Assembly: GCA_963748315.1 (NCBI GenBank)
Contig: CAVVIK010000008.1
Location: 1-64,000 of the forward strand
Direction of reading: 5' to 3'
From: DASPHG01 sp963748315
Lineage (GTDB): Bacteria > Actinomycetota > Thermoleophilia > Solirubrobacterales > Thermoleophilaceae
DNA: 64,000 nucleotides
Positions 1-9,754 of the stretch are shown here, one piece after another; within the stretch, counting starts at the first letter, position 1; each line of letters opens with the position of its first letter. The translations under genes and the position numbers were made by a program. Below the pieces are notes generated by a model that was not told where the DNA came from, did not search any database, and saw nothing but the letters and a program-made list of their open reading frames with translations.

Positions 1-3000
1 CACCGGCCTGGTCCAGGGCGGCGCCGACCTGATCATCATCGAGACGGCGCAGGACATCCTCGAGGTCAAGGCTGCCGTCTTCGGAACTCGCGAGGCGTTC
101 AAGCAGACCGGCAAGCAGCTACCGATCCAGTGCTCGGTGTCGCTCCTGCCGAACGGCGGCAAGATGCTGCTCGGCACCGACATCCAGGCCGTGCTCGCCA
201 TCCTCAGCGGTCTCGACGTGGACGTGATCGGGCTGAACTGCTCGACCGGGCCGGAGGACATGCGCGATGCGATCCGCTACCTCGGCGAGCACTCACCGTT
301 CCCGATCCACTGCATCCCGAACGCCGGCATCCCGCACCAGGGGCCCGAGGGCGAGACGATCTTCCCGGAACAGCCCGAGCCGCTCGCGAACGTGCTGCAG
401 GAGTTCGTCGAGCGCTTCGGCGTCGGCATCGTGGGCGGCTGCTGCGGCACGACGCCCGATCACATTCGCGCAATCGTCGAGCGCGTCGGCGGCCGCGAGC
501 CAGTCGAGCGGCCGGAGGCGGCCTCGCCCCTGCTCGCGTCGATGATGACCGCCGCGCCGCTCGTGCAGGAGCCGCGGCCGACGCTCGTCGGCGAGCGAGT
601 CAACTCGCAGGGCTCGCGGAAGGCGAAGGAACTGCTGCTCGCGGACGACTACGACGGGCTCGTCACGGTCGCTGAGGACCAGGTCGAGGGCGGTGCCCAC
701 GTGCTCGACCTGTGCGTCGCGCTGACCGAGCGCCAGGACGAGGACGAGCAGATGAGGCAGGTCGCGAAGCGCGTGTCGCTCACCCAACCCGCGCCGATCC
801 AGATCGACTCGACCGAGCCCGACGTGATCCGCACCGCGCTCGAGCAGATCCCGGGACGACCGATCGTGAACTCGGTGAACCTCGAGGCGGGTCGCGACAA
901 GCTGGATGTGGTCGCGCCGCTCGCCAAGGAGCACGGCGCCGCCCTGATCGCGCTGACGATCGACGAGGTCGGGATGGCGAAGACAGCCGACCGCAAGGTC
1001 GAGATCGCGCAGCGCATCACGGAGATGGTGTGCGACGAGCACGGGATCGACCGCGAGCTCCTGATCTTCGACGTGCTCACGTTCACGTTGACGACCGGCG
1101 ACGACGAGTGGAAGCCGTCGGCGGTCGAGACGATCGAGGGCATCCGGCGAGTTAAGGCGGAGATCCCGGGTGTAAAGACCTCACTGGGCGTGTCGAACGT
1201 GTCGTTCGGCGTCTCGCCGGGCGCGCGCGCTGTCCTGAACAGCGTGTTCCTGCACCACGCCGTCGAGGCGGGGCTCGACCTCGCGATGGTCAACCCGAAC
1301 CACATCACGCCCTACCCCGAGATTCCAGAGAACGAGCGCGAGCTTGCCGACGACCTCGTCTTCAACCGGCGCGAGGACGCGCTCGAGAAGTTCATCGGGC
1401 ACTTCGAGCAGAAGGGCGAGGAGGACGACGCGGCGGGAGTCGATCCCACGGCCGACATGGAGCCCGAGGAGGCGCTCCACTGGCACATCCTCCGCCGCAA
1501 GAAGGACGGCGTCGAGGACTGGATCGACAAGTCCGTCGAGAAGATCGGCGCGGTCCCGACGCTGAACGAGGTGCTGTTGCCCGCGATGAAGGAAGTGGGC
1601 GACAAGTTCGGCGCCGGCGAGCTGATCCTGCCGTTCGTGCTCCAGTCGGCCGAGGTGATGAAGCGCGCCGTCGCCCAGCTCGAGAACTACCTCGAGCGGA
1701 TCGAGGGCCACACGAAGGGCAAGGTCGTGATCGCCACCGTGTTCGGCGACGTGCACGACATCGGCAAGTCGCTCGTCAACACGATCCTCACCAACAACGG
1801 CTACACCGTCGTGGACCTCGGCAAGCAGGTCCCGGTGGACACGATCATCTCGGCTGCGCAGGAGCACGAGGCCACGGCGATCGGGCTGTCGGCGCTGCTC
1901 GTCTCGACGTCGAAGCAGATGCCGCTCTGCGTGCAGGAGCTGCACCAGCGCGGCCTCGAGTACCCCGTGCTCGTCGGCGGCGCCGCGATCAACCGCGACT
2001 TCGGACGCCGGATCCTCTACCCGCACGGGAAGGAGTCGGACGACGTCTACGAGCCGGGGGTCTTCTATTGCAAGGACGCCTTCCAAGGCCTCGACACGAT
2101 GGACCAGCTGGTCGAGCCCGACGCGCGCGAGGCGCTCGTCTCGAAGATGCGCGACGAGGCGCAGAAGCTGCGCGAGAAGCCCGAGGTGAAGGACGACTCG
2201 CCGCCGATCACCGACGACTCGGTGCGGTCTGCTGCCCGCACGGACACCCCGATCCCGGAGCCGCCTTTCTGGGGCGTGCGCGAGATCGAGGTCGACCTCG
2301 ACGAGGTCTACCCCTACCTCGACCGGCACGTGCTGTTCAAGCTGCACTGGGGCGGCCGCGGCAAGAAGGGCGAGGAGTGGAAGCGGATCCTCGAGGGCGA
2401 CGGCGAGGACGAGGGCTTCGTGCCGAAGCTCGAGCGCATGTGGCGCGAGCAGGATTACCTCGAGCCGCGCGCGAAGCTCGGATACTTCCCCTGCAACGCG
2501 GACGGGAACGAGCTCGTGATCTTCGATCCGGAGGACCCCGAGACTGAGATCGAGCGCCTCGTCTTCCCACGCCAGCCAAAGCACGACCGCATCTGCCTCA
2601 CCGACTTCTTCCGACCGGTCGACTCGGGCGAGCGCGACGTCGTAGCGCTTCAGGCAGTGACGGCCGGGCCGAGGTCGACCGAGCGGCTCGCCGAGCTCGA
2701 GGCCGCCGGCGAGTTCTCGGAGCAGCTCTTCGTCCACGGCTTGGCGGTGCAGGCCGCGGAAGGCATGGCCGAGTGGGTGCACTCCGATGTGCGCCGCGGG
2801 TTGGGCATCGACTTGGACCAGGGGCGCCGCTACTCATGGGGCTACCCCGCGTGCCCCGAGCAGTCGGAGCACGAGAAGGTCTGGCGCCTGCTTGGGCTCG
2901 AGGAGATCGGCATGACGCTCTCGGGCGGCTACGCGGTGATGCCCGAGCAGTCGACGGTCGCGATCGTCGCGCACCACCCGCAGGCGGTCTACTTCGGCAT

Positions 3001-3127
3001 GAAGTCCGGCTTCATCCCGAAGGAGAAGGCACCCGACGAGCTGATCGCCGGCACCGACCGCGGTGGCGAGCTGCCGCCGGCGGACGAGCCGCGCGAAGGC
3101 TCCGTCGAGGAAGAGGCTGTCGCCTAG
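1..3127 (+). CDS. metH: Methionine synthase (cobalamin-dependent), 5' end missing
   Basis: Transfers a methyl group from methyltetrahydrofolate through cobalamin to homocysteine, making methionine in the cytoplasm. The frame is open from base 2, so about 1041 residues are present and the first part of the homocysteine domain lies outside the window. Seen in order: the end of the homocysteine domain with zinc-ligand cysteines (GLNC, then GGCCGTTP near base 435); the pterin-binding domain (about 580-1400); the four-helix cap; the B12-binding domain with the DVHDIGKS signature (base-off His ligand) near 1747-1770; and a C-terminal activation domain ending in HHPQAVYFG. All modules of full-length MetH are present. 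The stop is adjacent to a convergent gene. Confidence 0.96.
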   Translation, partial: TGLVQGGADLIIIETAQDILEVKAAVFGTREAFKQTGKQLPIQCSVSLLPNGGKMLLGTDIQAVLAILSGLDVDVIGLNCSTGPEDMRDAIRYLGEHSPFPIHCIPNAGIPHQGPEGETIFPEQPEPLANVLQEFVERFGVGIVGGCCGTTPDHIRAIVERVGGREPVERPEAASPLLASMMTAAPLVQEPRPTLVGERVNSQGSRKAKELLLADDYDGLVTVAEDQVEGGAHVLDLCVALTERQDEDEQMRQVAKRVSLTQPAPIQIDSTEPDVIRTALEQIPGRPIVNSVNLEAGRDKLDVVAPLAKEHGAALIALTIDEVGMAKTADRKVEIAQRITEMVCDEHGIDRELLIFDVLTFTLTTGDDEWKPSAVETIEGIRRVKAEIPGVKTSLGVSNVSFGVSPGARAVLNSVFLHHAVEAGLDLAMVNPNHITPYPEIPENERELADDLVFNRREDALEKFIGHFEQKGEEDDAAGVDPTADMEPEEALHWHILRRKKDGVEDWIDKSVEKIGAVPTLNEVLLPAMKEVGDKFGAGELILPFVLQSAEVMKRAVAQLENYLERIEGHTKGKVVIATVFGDVHDIGKSLVNTILTNNGYTVVDLGKQVPVDTIISAAQEHEATAIGLSALLVSTSKQMPLCVQELHQRGLEYPVLVGGAAINRDFGRRILYPHGKESDDVYEPGVFYCKDAFQGLDTMDQLVEPDAREALVSKMRDEAQKLREKPEVKDDSPPITDDSVRSAARTDTPIPEPPFWGVREIEVDLDEVYPYLDRHVLFKLHWGGRGKKGEEWKRILEGDGEDEGFVPKLERMWREQDYLEPRAKLGYFPCNADGNELVIFDPEDPETEIERLVFPRQPKHDRICLTDFFRPVDSGERDVVALQAVTAGPRSTERLAELEAAGEFSEQLFVHGLAVQAAEGMAEWVHSDVRRGLGIDLDQGRRYSWGYPACPEQSEHEKVWRLLGLEEIGMTLSGGYAVMPEQSTVAIVAHHPQAVYFGMKSGFIPKEKAPDELIAGTDRGGELPPADEPREGSVEEEAVA

Positions 3128-4792
3128 CTACGGAACGACGCGGAACTCGCCGCGCATGAACGGGTGGATGCGGCAGAAGTACGAGTACTTGCCGACCGGC
3201 AGGTCCTTCGGCGTCGACGAGACCGGGTCGGGCGTGCCGCCGTCGATAGCGTCGTAGCCGAGCGTGCCGGAATCCCAGCGGCCGTCAGCCCACGGGTAGT
3301 TCGAGACGTAGCGGCCGTTGCACGGGTACTTGCAGGTCGTGACCGAGTGGCGGATGTTCGCCTGCTGGTCCGCGTTGAGGAAGGTGAGCGAGTCGCCCTG
3401 CTTGACGGTCGGCGGCAAGCCCTGGTCGCCGGGCGCGCCGCGGCCGCCCGGGTAGTACTGGAAGTTCGCGATCGTGACCTGGCTGGCGGGCGGGCCGTCG
3501 GCCGGTGCCTCGAACGGCGGCTCGCACGGGTCGAAGCCGAACTTCTTGCCGCAGAAGGTGTCGTGCTCGTGGCCCCAGTCGCGGTTCGGCACGCCCGCGG
3601 TCGGGTCGATCCGCCGCTTGACGATCCGCACTCGGCCGGCGCGGCCCCTGACCTTCTTCCGGACCCGCTTCTTCCGGTCCTTGCCGACGAGGTAGGGCTT
3701 GCAGCGCCCCTTCGGCGGCTGCGCCTCGTCGATGTACGCCCCGTTGTGGGTCATCGCCGTGTACCAGGCGTGCTTCGCGTTCTTGTAGATGCCCGTGATC
3801 TGGATCCGGTCGCCCACGTGGATCGGAGCGCGCCACGAGGGTCGCGTGACCTCGGTCTGGTAGTCCTCGGACAGCGGCGTGTGCCGGTTGATGATGTCCG
3901 CCTTCAGCATCAGCGTGCCGCCGAAGCCGCGCCCGTCATCCCGGCAAGGGTTCTCCTCGGAGCCCAGGTTCTCCGTGTAGACGCGGTCGCCGCCGGGGTG
4001 CAGGTGCGACCCCGTCCCGATCATCGTGCCCTCGATCTGCGACGTCCAGATGATCGGCCGCGGCGCGCCCTCCTCGGTGCGCATGTCCTCGGTCGTGTTC
4101 CACTCGCCGTCCTTGTTGCCGTCCTTGCGCCGGCGCTGGCGCGGCACGTCGAACGTGCGTCCCCACAGGACGCCCGAGATGTCGTGGTGCGGGCGCTCCT
4201 CGTTGAGCTGCTCCATCGTGCCGTACTTGAACGTGACGTCGAGGGCGACGTAACCGACCATCGTCTGCGCCGTCTTGTTGTGGAGCATGTAGATCATCGC
4301 CTGCGGCCCGGCGAGTCCGATGTACTCGCCGTAGAACGGCCCCTTCTTCTGCGCCTTCGACCGGAGCATGAAGTCCGCGCGCGTCTCCTCGTCGCCGTTG
4401 CCGAAGATCCACTCGGTGTTGCCGGAGGTGTAGTTGTCCTCCGTGTTGCCGGGGTCGAGCGCGAACCAGTGCGCGTGGTGGATGTGGGCGACCTGGTGGC
4501 TCGGCTCCGTCCAGTCGGGGGCGACCCGCAGCTCCGGCTCGACCTGGAGGATCATCCCGTTGTGGACGGGGATGTCGAGGTCGACGCGGTTCGCGTCCCA
4601 GCCGGCCGGCATCACGTACGGGCCGTACCAGAAGCGCATCTTCTTGACGGTTCCGGGCGGCTCGGGGACGTAACGGTCGCCGCGGTTCGCGATCGGGTCG
4701 TCGCCGGCCTCGTCGGGCGGCTCGCCCTCGTGCTCCTGAGCGAACGCGCCGGTCGCAATCAGCGCCGTGCACGCGCAGACGAGCGCAAGCAT
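3128..4792 (-). CDS. Secreted protein with C-terminal cupredoxin domain
   Basis: Predicted exported copper protein of 554 residues. An N-terminal signal peptide (MLALVCACTALIATGAFAQ) is followed by a large domain with two histidine clusters, HIHHAHW (about residues 103-109) and GSHLHPGG. A C-terminal plastocyanin-like domain carries HSVTTC and, at its end, CRIHPFM, the His-Cys-His-Met pattern of a type 1 copper site. Start chosen at ATG 4792 with AGGGG upstream; a TTG at 4840 preceded by GAGGT would add 16 residues. The substrate is unknown. The extra His clusters faintly recall copper monooxygenases such as PHM, but that is only a motif impression. Confidence 0.8.
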   Translation of the reverse strand: MLALVCACTALIATGAFAQEHEGEPPDEAGDDPIANRGDRYVPEPPGTVKKMRFWYGPYVMPAGWDANRVDLDIPVHNGMILQVEPELRVAPDWTEPSHQVAHIHHAHWFALDPGNTEDNYTSGNTEWIFGNGDEETRADFMLRSKAQKKGPFYGEYIGLAGPQAMIYMLHNKTAQTMVGYVALDVTFKYGTMEQLNEERPHHDISGVLWGRTFDVPRQRRRKDGNKDGEWNTTEDMRTEEGAPRPIIWTSQIEGTMIGTGSHLHPGGDRVYTENLGSEENPCRDDGRGFGGTLMLKADIINRHTPLSEDYQTEVTRPSWRAPIHVGDRIQITGIYKNAKHAWYTAMTHNGAYIDEAQPPKGRCKPYLVGKDRKKRVRKKVRGRAGRVRIVKRRIDPTAGVPNRDWGHEHDTFCGKKFGFDPCEPPFEAPADGPPASQVTIANFQYYPGGRGAPGDQGLPPTVKQGDSLTFLNADQQANIRHSVTTCKYPCNGRYVSNYPWADGRWDSGTLGYDAIDGGTPDPVSSTPKDLPVGKYSYFCRIHPFMRGEFRVVP

Positions 4793-4876
4793 GCGCAGCA
4801 ACCCCTGTCTCCGCTCCCGCAACGGCACCTTGAGAAACAATAACGTACCTCGGCGCCGAAAATGGCGGTTGCGAAG

Positions 4877-7183
4877 CTAGGTCTTCGCTTCGATGGCCGA
4901 CCGCAGGTCGACCGGTGCGGCGTGGAGCGCCCGCAGGCGCATGTCCTTCCAAGTCATGCCCTCGCGTACGAGCGCGGGCATGCCCATCGCGAACGCGGTC
5001 CCCATCTCGACCGCCTGCAGGATGATCCCGTAGGCGAACGCGTCGGAATGGCCGACGCCGTACGCCGACAGCACGGCCACGCAGGCGGCCTGGAAGACAC
5101 CGAGGTTCGACGGCGTCGCCGGCAGGACGGCGGTGACGTTGACCGCGAACAGCACCGCGGCCGCCGCGCCGATCCCGGCGCGCTCGTCGAGCCCGAGCGC
5201 GACAAGCAGGACGTAGCACGCGATCCACTGCACGCCCCAGGCGGCGAGCTGCGTGGTGGCCGCCCATGCGCCCAGCCGCGGGTTGCGGAACACGCGCAGG
5301 CCCGAGCGGACCTCGACCAGCGCGCCGCGCGCGATCGCGATCGCGTTGCGCAGCCGGACGAAGCGCGACGGCCGCCCGCGGCGGAGCAGCGCCGGTGCTG
5401 CAAGCAGCAGCGCTATCAAGATCATCGGCGCGAGCGAGGCGGCGACGAGCTTGTCCTCGTTGCCCTGGAAGAGCCCGATCGTCGCGAACATGACGATCCC
5501 GAGCACGACCAGCGCGATGAGGTTCAGGAAGGTCTGTGCGACGAGCGTTCCGAGCACGACCGGTAGCCGCTCCCGCACCCGCCCCATGCGCCGCGCGACG
5601 ATCAGGGCGCGCGACGGCTCGCCGAGCCGGGCGGGCAGGGTCGCCGACATCAGCACGCCGATCATCGTCCCGCGCGCGGCGTCGCGTCTGCGGACGCGCG
5701 CGTTCGGAAGCGCCGCGCGCAGGACCGCGTGCCACGCCTCGGCGCGGATCAGCATCGACGCGCACATCAGCGCGAACGCGACGAGCACCCATACCGGTGT
5801 CGCCGCCAGCAGCGCGTTGCCGATCGGCTTGAGCCCGATGTGGTCGAGCGCGAGCGCCGTCAGGCCGACACCCAGTGCGGCGCAGCCGATGACCGCCGCC
5901 CGTCGAACCGCGCGGAACGCACGCCGCCGGCCGGCACCCGGATCGGCCGGCTCGGGCGAGGGAATCCTCCGGGCCGGCACGCGCGGCCCGAGGTCAGCGC
6001 TTCGCAGCCCGGTGCGGACCGCAACGCGCTCCGACGTCGAGCTCGGAGCGGGCAGCTCGGCGGCTTCCTCGTAGATCGACACCAGCTCGCCCGCCACGTG
6101 CGGCCATGCAAACCGCTCGGCGCGCACGCGCGCGTGACCGCCCATCGCCGCCCGCCGTTCAGGATCGCCGGCGAGCGAGTGAAGCGCCTTGCCGAGCGCG
6201 GTCGGGTCGCCGGGCGGTACGAGCACGCCGTCGCGGCCGTCCCGTACGACCTCGCGGTAGCCGGCGATGTCGGAGCAGACGACGGGGGTGCCGGAGGCGA
6301 ACGCCTCGGTAAGCACCATGCCGAAGCTCTCCCCGCCGAGCGAAGGTGCGCACAGCAGGTCGGCGCCGGCTAGCAATGACCACTTCTGGTCGTCCGTGAC
6401 GCGGCCGGCAATCTCGATTCCCTCCTCGTCGAGCAGGAACGGTTGAACCTCTTCGCGCGTCGCGCCCGCGACCGTCAGCCGCACATTGACACCGACGGCC
6501 CGCAGCCCCTCGTATGCCCGCAGGAGGACCGGCAGGCCCTTGCGCTCCTCAGCGCGGCCGAGGAACAGGAGTTGCAGCGGACCATCGCGCCAGACGGCTG
6601 CGGGCGGACGGGCTGTGCTGAGATCGACGCCGTTCGGCACGATCCGGTAGCGGCCGCCGTAGAAGCGCTGCGCGGTCCAGCGCGCGGCCTCGGACACGGC
6701 CACGCGCATATGAAGCTTGTTGTAGAGCCGGCGTGCGCCCACAAGCGCGGCGATGTTGTTGGAGAAGCCGCTCGTCGAGTAGCAGTGGAACGTGCCGACC
6801 ACCGGCGAGCGGGCCGCCTCGACCGCATACCAGCTGACAACGGGGGCGTTCGGCTCGTGGACGTGGACGACGTCGTAGCCGCCGTGGCGCAGCTCGCGGC
6901 CGAGTGTCGCGACCGCGAAAGGCGTGAGCGAGAGGTTCGAGACCGCCCCGTTCATCGGCAGCCCGACCGTGCGGCCGAGCGAGATCAGGTGATCCGGCGC
7001 CGGGCGGGCATCGGGCCGCGCGCCGCGGTGGCTTACGCGCGTGCGGCGATCATCCGGGTCGTATGGGGCAAGCAGACGTACGTCGTGCCCCTCGCGGAGC
7101 AGCTCGTGGGCCAGAGCTTCGACGTGACGCCCCACCCCGCCCGGATACGTGTAGGAGTAGGGCGAGACGAGCGCTATGCGCAC
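4877..7183 (-). CDS. PimA-like GT4 glycosyltransferase fused to UPF0104/LPG-synthase-type membrane domain
   Basis: A 768-residue two-part protein. Residues 1 to about 385 are a GT-B retaining glycosyltransferase: N-terminal MRIALVSPYSYTYPGGVGRH resembles phosphatidylinositol mannosyltransferase PimA, and the C-terminal half has GRAEERKG and the ESFGMVLTEAFASGTPVV donor-site motif. After a basic linker, residues of about 425-740 form multiple membrane segments of the lysylphosphatidylglycerol-synthase transmembrane (UPF0104) family. Inference: it glycosylates a membrane lipid at the inner leaflet, the membrane part acting as anchor or flippase. Starts at GTG 7183, 4 bases after the upstream gene, so probably co-transcribed. 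Confidence 0.85.
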   Translation of the reverse strand: MRIALVSPYSYTYPGGVGRHVEALAHELLREGHDVRLLAPYDPDDRRTRVSHRGARPDARPAPDHLISLGRTVGLPMNGAVSNLSLTPFAVATLGRELRHGGYDVVHVHEPNAPVVSWYAVEAARSPVVGTFHCYSTSGFSNNIAALVGARRLYNKLHMRVAVSEAARWTAQRFYGGRYRIVPNGVDLSTARPPAAVWRDGPLQLLFLGRAEERKGLPVLLRAYEGLRAVGVNVRLTVAGATREEVQPFLLDEEGIEIAGRVTDDQKWSLLAGADLLCAPSLGGESFGMVLTEAFASGTPVVCSDIAGYREVVRDGRDGVLVPPGDPTALGKALHSLAGDPERRAAMGGHARVRAERFAWPHVAGELVSIYEEAAELPAPSSTSERVAVRTGLRSADLGPRVPARRIPSPEPADPGAGRRRAFRAVRRAAVIGCAALGVGLTALALDHIGLKPIGNALLAATPVWVLVAFALMCASMLIRAEAWHAVLRAALPNARVRRRDAARGTMIGVLMSATLPARLGEPSRALIVARRMGRVRERLPVVLGTLVAQTFLNLIALVVLGIVMFATIGLFQGNEDKLVAASLAPMILIALLLAAPALLRRGRPSRFVRLRNAIAIARGALVEVRSGLRVFRNPRLGAWAATTQLAAWGVQWIACYVLLVALGLDERAGIGAAAAVLFAVNVTAVLPATPSNLGVFQAACVAVLSAYGVGHSDAFAYGIILQAVEMGTAFAMGMPALVREGMTWKDMRLRALHAAPVDLRSAIEAKT

Positions 7184-7187
7184 CGGG

Positions 7188-9069
7188 CTAGGTTAGAGCA
7201 CCGGCCCGCGGTTTTCCTGTCACGTAGGCGGCGGCAAGCACCAGTGCCGTTGCGCCAATCAGGAAGATCGTCGGCCCGGAATCGTTCGCGAGCGCGCCCA
7301 CGACGGTCGCCGCCAGCGTGCCCCACATGCCCGCCGCAAAGGCGCGATCGCCCTCCAGCGGTGCGAGGAGCTGGCGGCGGCGCGCGATGCCGTACCCCAG
7401 GACGAGTGCGAACAGCCCCACGCTGAGCGGCGTCGTCCCCTGTTTCAGGTTGTCCCACGCGGTGTCGAAGCGCCGTTCGGCGACGTCGACGAGCTCGCCC
7501 GGCGAGTCCGCCGCCAGGACGGAGCGCGTCAGGTGGGAATCGCCGCCGCTGACCACGTCGACCAGGGCGAGGAGACCCACCGCGAGCGCCGGCGTCAGAA
7601 CCGCGATAACCACGGCACGACGGGAGATCCCGCCCGGCAGCGAGGCGAGCACCGCCGCGGCCGCTCCGGCGCCCAGGGTGATCACGCCGCCGACGTCCGC
7701 ACCCAGCCGCCCCGCTCCGATGAACAGCGCCGCGACGGCGCAGACGACGGCGAACCCGATAGGCACAGCGCGGCCCCGCTTCCCAGTGAGCAGGGCGCCG
7801 GCACCCAGCAGGATCGTTGCGCTGAGGATCGCCTCGAGCTCGTTGCCGATCCCGTAGAAGCGCGCGCCGAAGCCGGGGTTCGGCCCTGAGAGCGATCGGA
7901 CGATCAGAGGGGATCCCGCGATCAGGTCGATCGCGTGCGCGCCCAGGACGACGCCGGCAGCGAGCGCGGGGCCGCGCGGCCACCCCAAGACCCCGTCCGT
8001 GGCGGCGGCCAGCGCGACCGACCCGACGGCGAGGATCGCCACCTCGGCGCCCCGCGAGGGGTCGATGCGCTCCCGTGAGCAGCGCCAACCCCGGGAGCCA
8101 GATCGCGACGAGCAGGCCGAGCCGCAACCCGAGCCTCGCGCGTCCGATCAGCGCGAGAACCGCCAGCACGACTAGCCAGAGCCCGAACGTGGCTCGCAGC
8201 GCCAGTCCGCGCCGATCCTTGATGTGGGCGAGGCGATCAGCCAGCGACTCGACCTCGTCGACCGACCCGGGCGTCGCGCGCATCGGCCGCCCCTGCATGT
8301 CGTCCGGAACGTCGAGCCCGAGCCAGCGCAGCACCGTCGGGGCGTAGTCGGTGATCGCGACCATGCCGTCGCGCCGAGTGGTACTCGAGGTGAGCAGGCC
8401 ACGTCGCCTCTCGTCGCCGAAACCGGCGCCCGTCGGCAGAAGCTCGGCTTCGTCCGCCGGCGGCGCCACGAGCACGATCACCAAGAGGTCCTCCGCGTCC
8501 GGCAAGAGCGTCAGGCCGGGCCCGGGGGGCACCTCGGCCACGACGAGCGAATGCGCACGCACGGCGCGCTTGATCCGGCTGTTCAACGCCTGCCGTGTGC
8601 CGAGCTCCACGGTCCCCACGCGGCCGGAGGCGTCGGCGGCGATCGCCGCCGCCTGGTGCGAGCTGCCGCGGACTCCGATGTACGCCGTCGAGCCGCCCGC
8701 GGCGGCGATCGTGTCGCCGAGAAGGCCCGGCACGAGGTCCGCAGGCGCGTCGTCGGCGCGCTGCGCGACCAGGTCCCACCGCTCGATCTGCCCATCCGGC
8801 CCGAGACGCAGCTGCGGCAGATCCTCGTCATACACGCGCGTTGACACGCGCGCTCCCTGGCTCACGTCCAGATACGTCTGGCCCGCGGCGTCCGCGTCCA
8901 CCGCAGGACTCGCGACCGCCACATGGAGCCCCAACCCCGCCATGGTGTCCACCCGGGCGTACAGGTCCGCATTTGGAAGGACGACCACGAGCGCTCGCTC
9001 GGGCTGCGCGTTCGCCTGCGCGGCCGGAAGCAGGAACGCAGCCAGCGCCAGACAGCAGGCCATGCGCAT
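7188..9069 (-). CDS. Membrane protein with AlkP-superfamily-like extracytoplasmic domain (frameshifted)
   Basis: The N-terminal half (ATG 9069; signal peptide ending AAQANA) has a tail resembling the alkaline-phosphatase superfamily, ITDYAPTVLRWLG followed by DMQGRPM. The C-terminal half (in another frame, open from about 8042) has many hydrophobic segments and conserved-looking PNPGFGARFYGIGNELE. The two halves are split by one extra base in a G run at about 8072-8074 (minus strand); removing it gives a continuous protein of about 626 residues. Exact function unknown; the layout suggests an envelope enzyme acting with the downstream glycosyltransferase. A TANNNT -10 lies 7 nt before the start. 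Confidence 0.7.
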
Positions 9070-9076
9070 TCGCCAC

Positions 9077-9082
9077 ACTCTA
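9077..9082 (-). promoter_or_regulatory. Candidate -10 element, leaderless start of the 9069 gene
   Basis: TAGAGT on the minus strand ends 7 nt before the ATG at 9069. The divergent hemQ gene starts only 20 bp away, so the two promoters must overlap. Confidence 0.4.
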
Positions 9083-9088
9083 TGGCCG

Positions 9089-9754
9089 GTGGCTGAGCGC
9101 AACTTCGTCAAGTTCACGTTCTTCAAGGTCCGGCCCGAGTGGCGGCGCCGGAGCGCGGACGAGCGCGCGCAGGACAAGCGCGAGTTCGCCGCCGCGCTGG
9201 AGGAGTTCGCACGCGACCACTTCCTGCGCACCTACTCACTCGTCGGAACGCGCGGCGACGCCGACCTGATGGTGCGCGCGGTCGCGTCGAGCCTCGACCC
9301 GATCCATGAGCTGCACGTGCTGATCAACCAGAGCGGGCTGATGCGCTGGGCCGACACGCCCTACTCGTACCTCGCGATGACGAAGGAGTCCGTCTACTCC
9401 GACGAGCCGACGCCGCTCGAGCCCCGCCCTGGGTCGGACAGCCGCTACCTCTTCGTCTACCCGATGTGGAAGAAGCGCGAGTGGTACGCGCTCGCGCCCG
9501 AGGAGCGGATGCGGATCATGAAAGGACACATCGAGACCGGCCGCCGCTACGCCGGAGTCGATGTCAACACCGCCTACTCTTATGGCCTTGACGACCAGGA
9601 GTTCGTCGTGTCGTTCAACGGCGACGACCCGGCCGAGTTCCTGGATCTGGTGCACGAGCTGCGGGGTACCGAGTCGAGCTCCTACACACTGTCGGAGACG
9701 CCGATCTTCACCTGCATCTCCTCGTCGGCCGAGAAGGCCCTCGACGCGCTGTGA
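9089..9754 (+). CDS. hemQ: Coproheme decarboxylase (HemQ/ChdC), chlorite dismutase family
   Basis: Last step of the coproporphyrin-dependent haem pathway of monoderm bacteria: oxidative decarboxylation of coproheme III to haem b using peroxide. 221 residues, usual for the family. Seen: the YPMWKKREWY segment with the putative catalytic Tyr124, then MKGHIETGRRY with His147 as likely proximal haem ligand, and the C-terminal TPIFTCI-type end (SETPIFTCI). Start taken at GTG 9089 (AERNFVKFTFFKV). Its TGA overlaps the GTG of the ferredoxin reductase gene, so the two are translationally coupled. Confidence 0.9.
   Translation: MAERNFVKFTFFKVRPEWRRRSADERAQDKREFAAALEEFARDHFLRTYSLVGTRGDADLMVRAVASSLDPIHELHVLINQSGLMRWADTPYSYLAMTKESVYSDEPTPLEPRPGSDSRYLFVYPMWKKREWYALAPEERMRIMKGHIETGRRYAGVDVNTAYSYGLDDQEFVVSFNGDDPAEFLDLVHELRGTESSSYTLSETPIFTCISSSAEKALDAL

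Noticed and set aside
1181..2782. Long open frame antisense to metH (over 500 codons)
   Set aside because: Amino-acid content is Arg/Leu/Val repetitive with no motif; it arises from third-position GC bias opposite a certain gene.
4871..4888. GCGAAG/CTTCGC inverted repeat at the end of the glycosyltransferase gene, considered as terminator
   Set aside because: Short stem, no T tract on either strand, and it overlaps the stop codon region.
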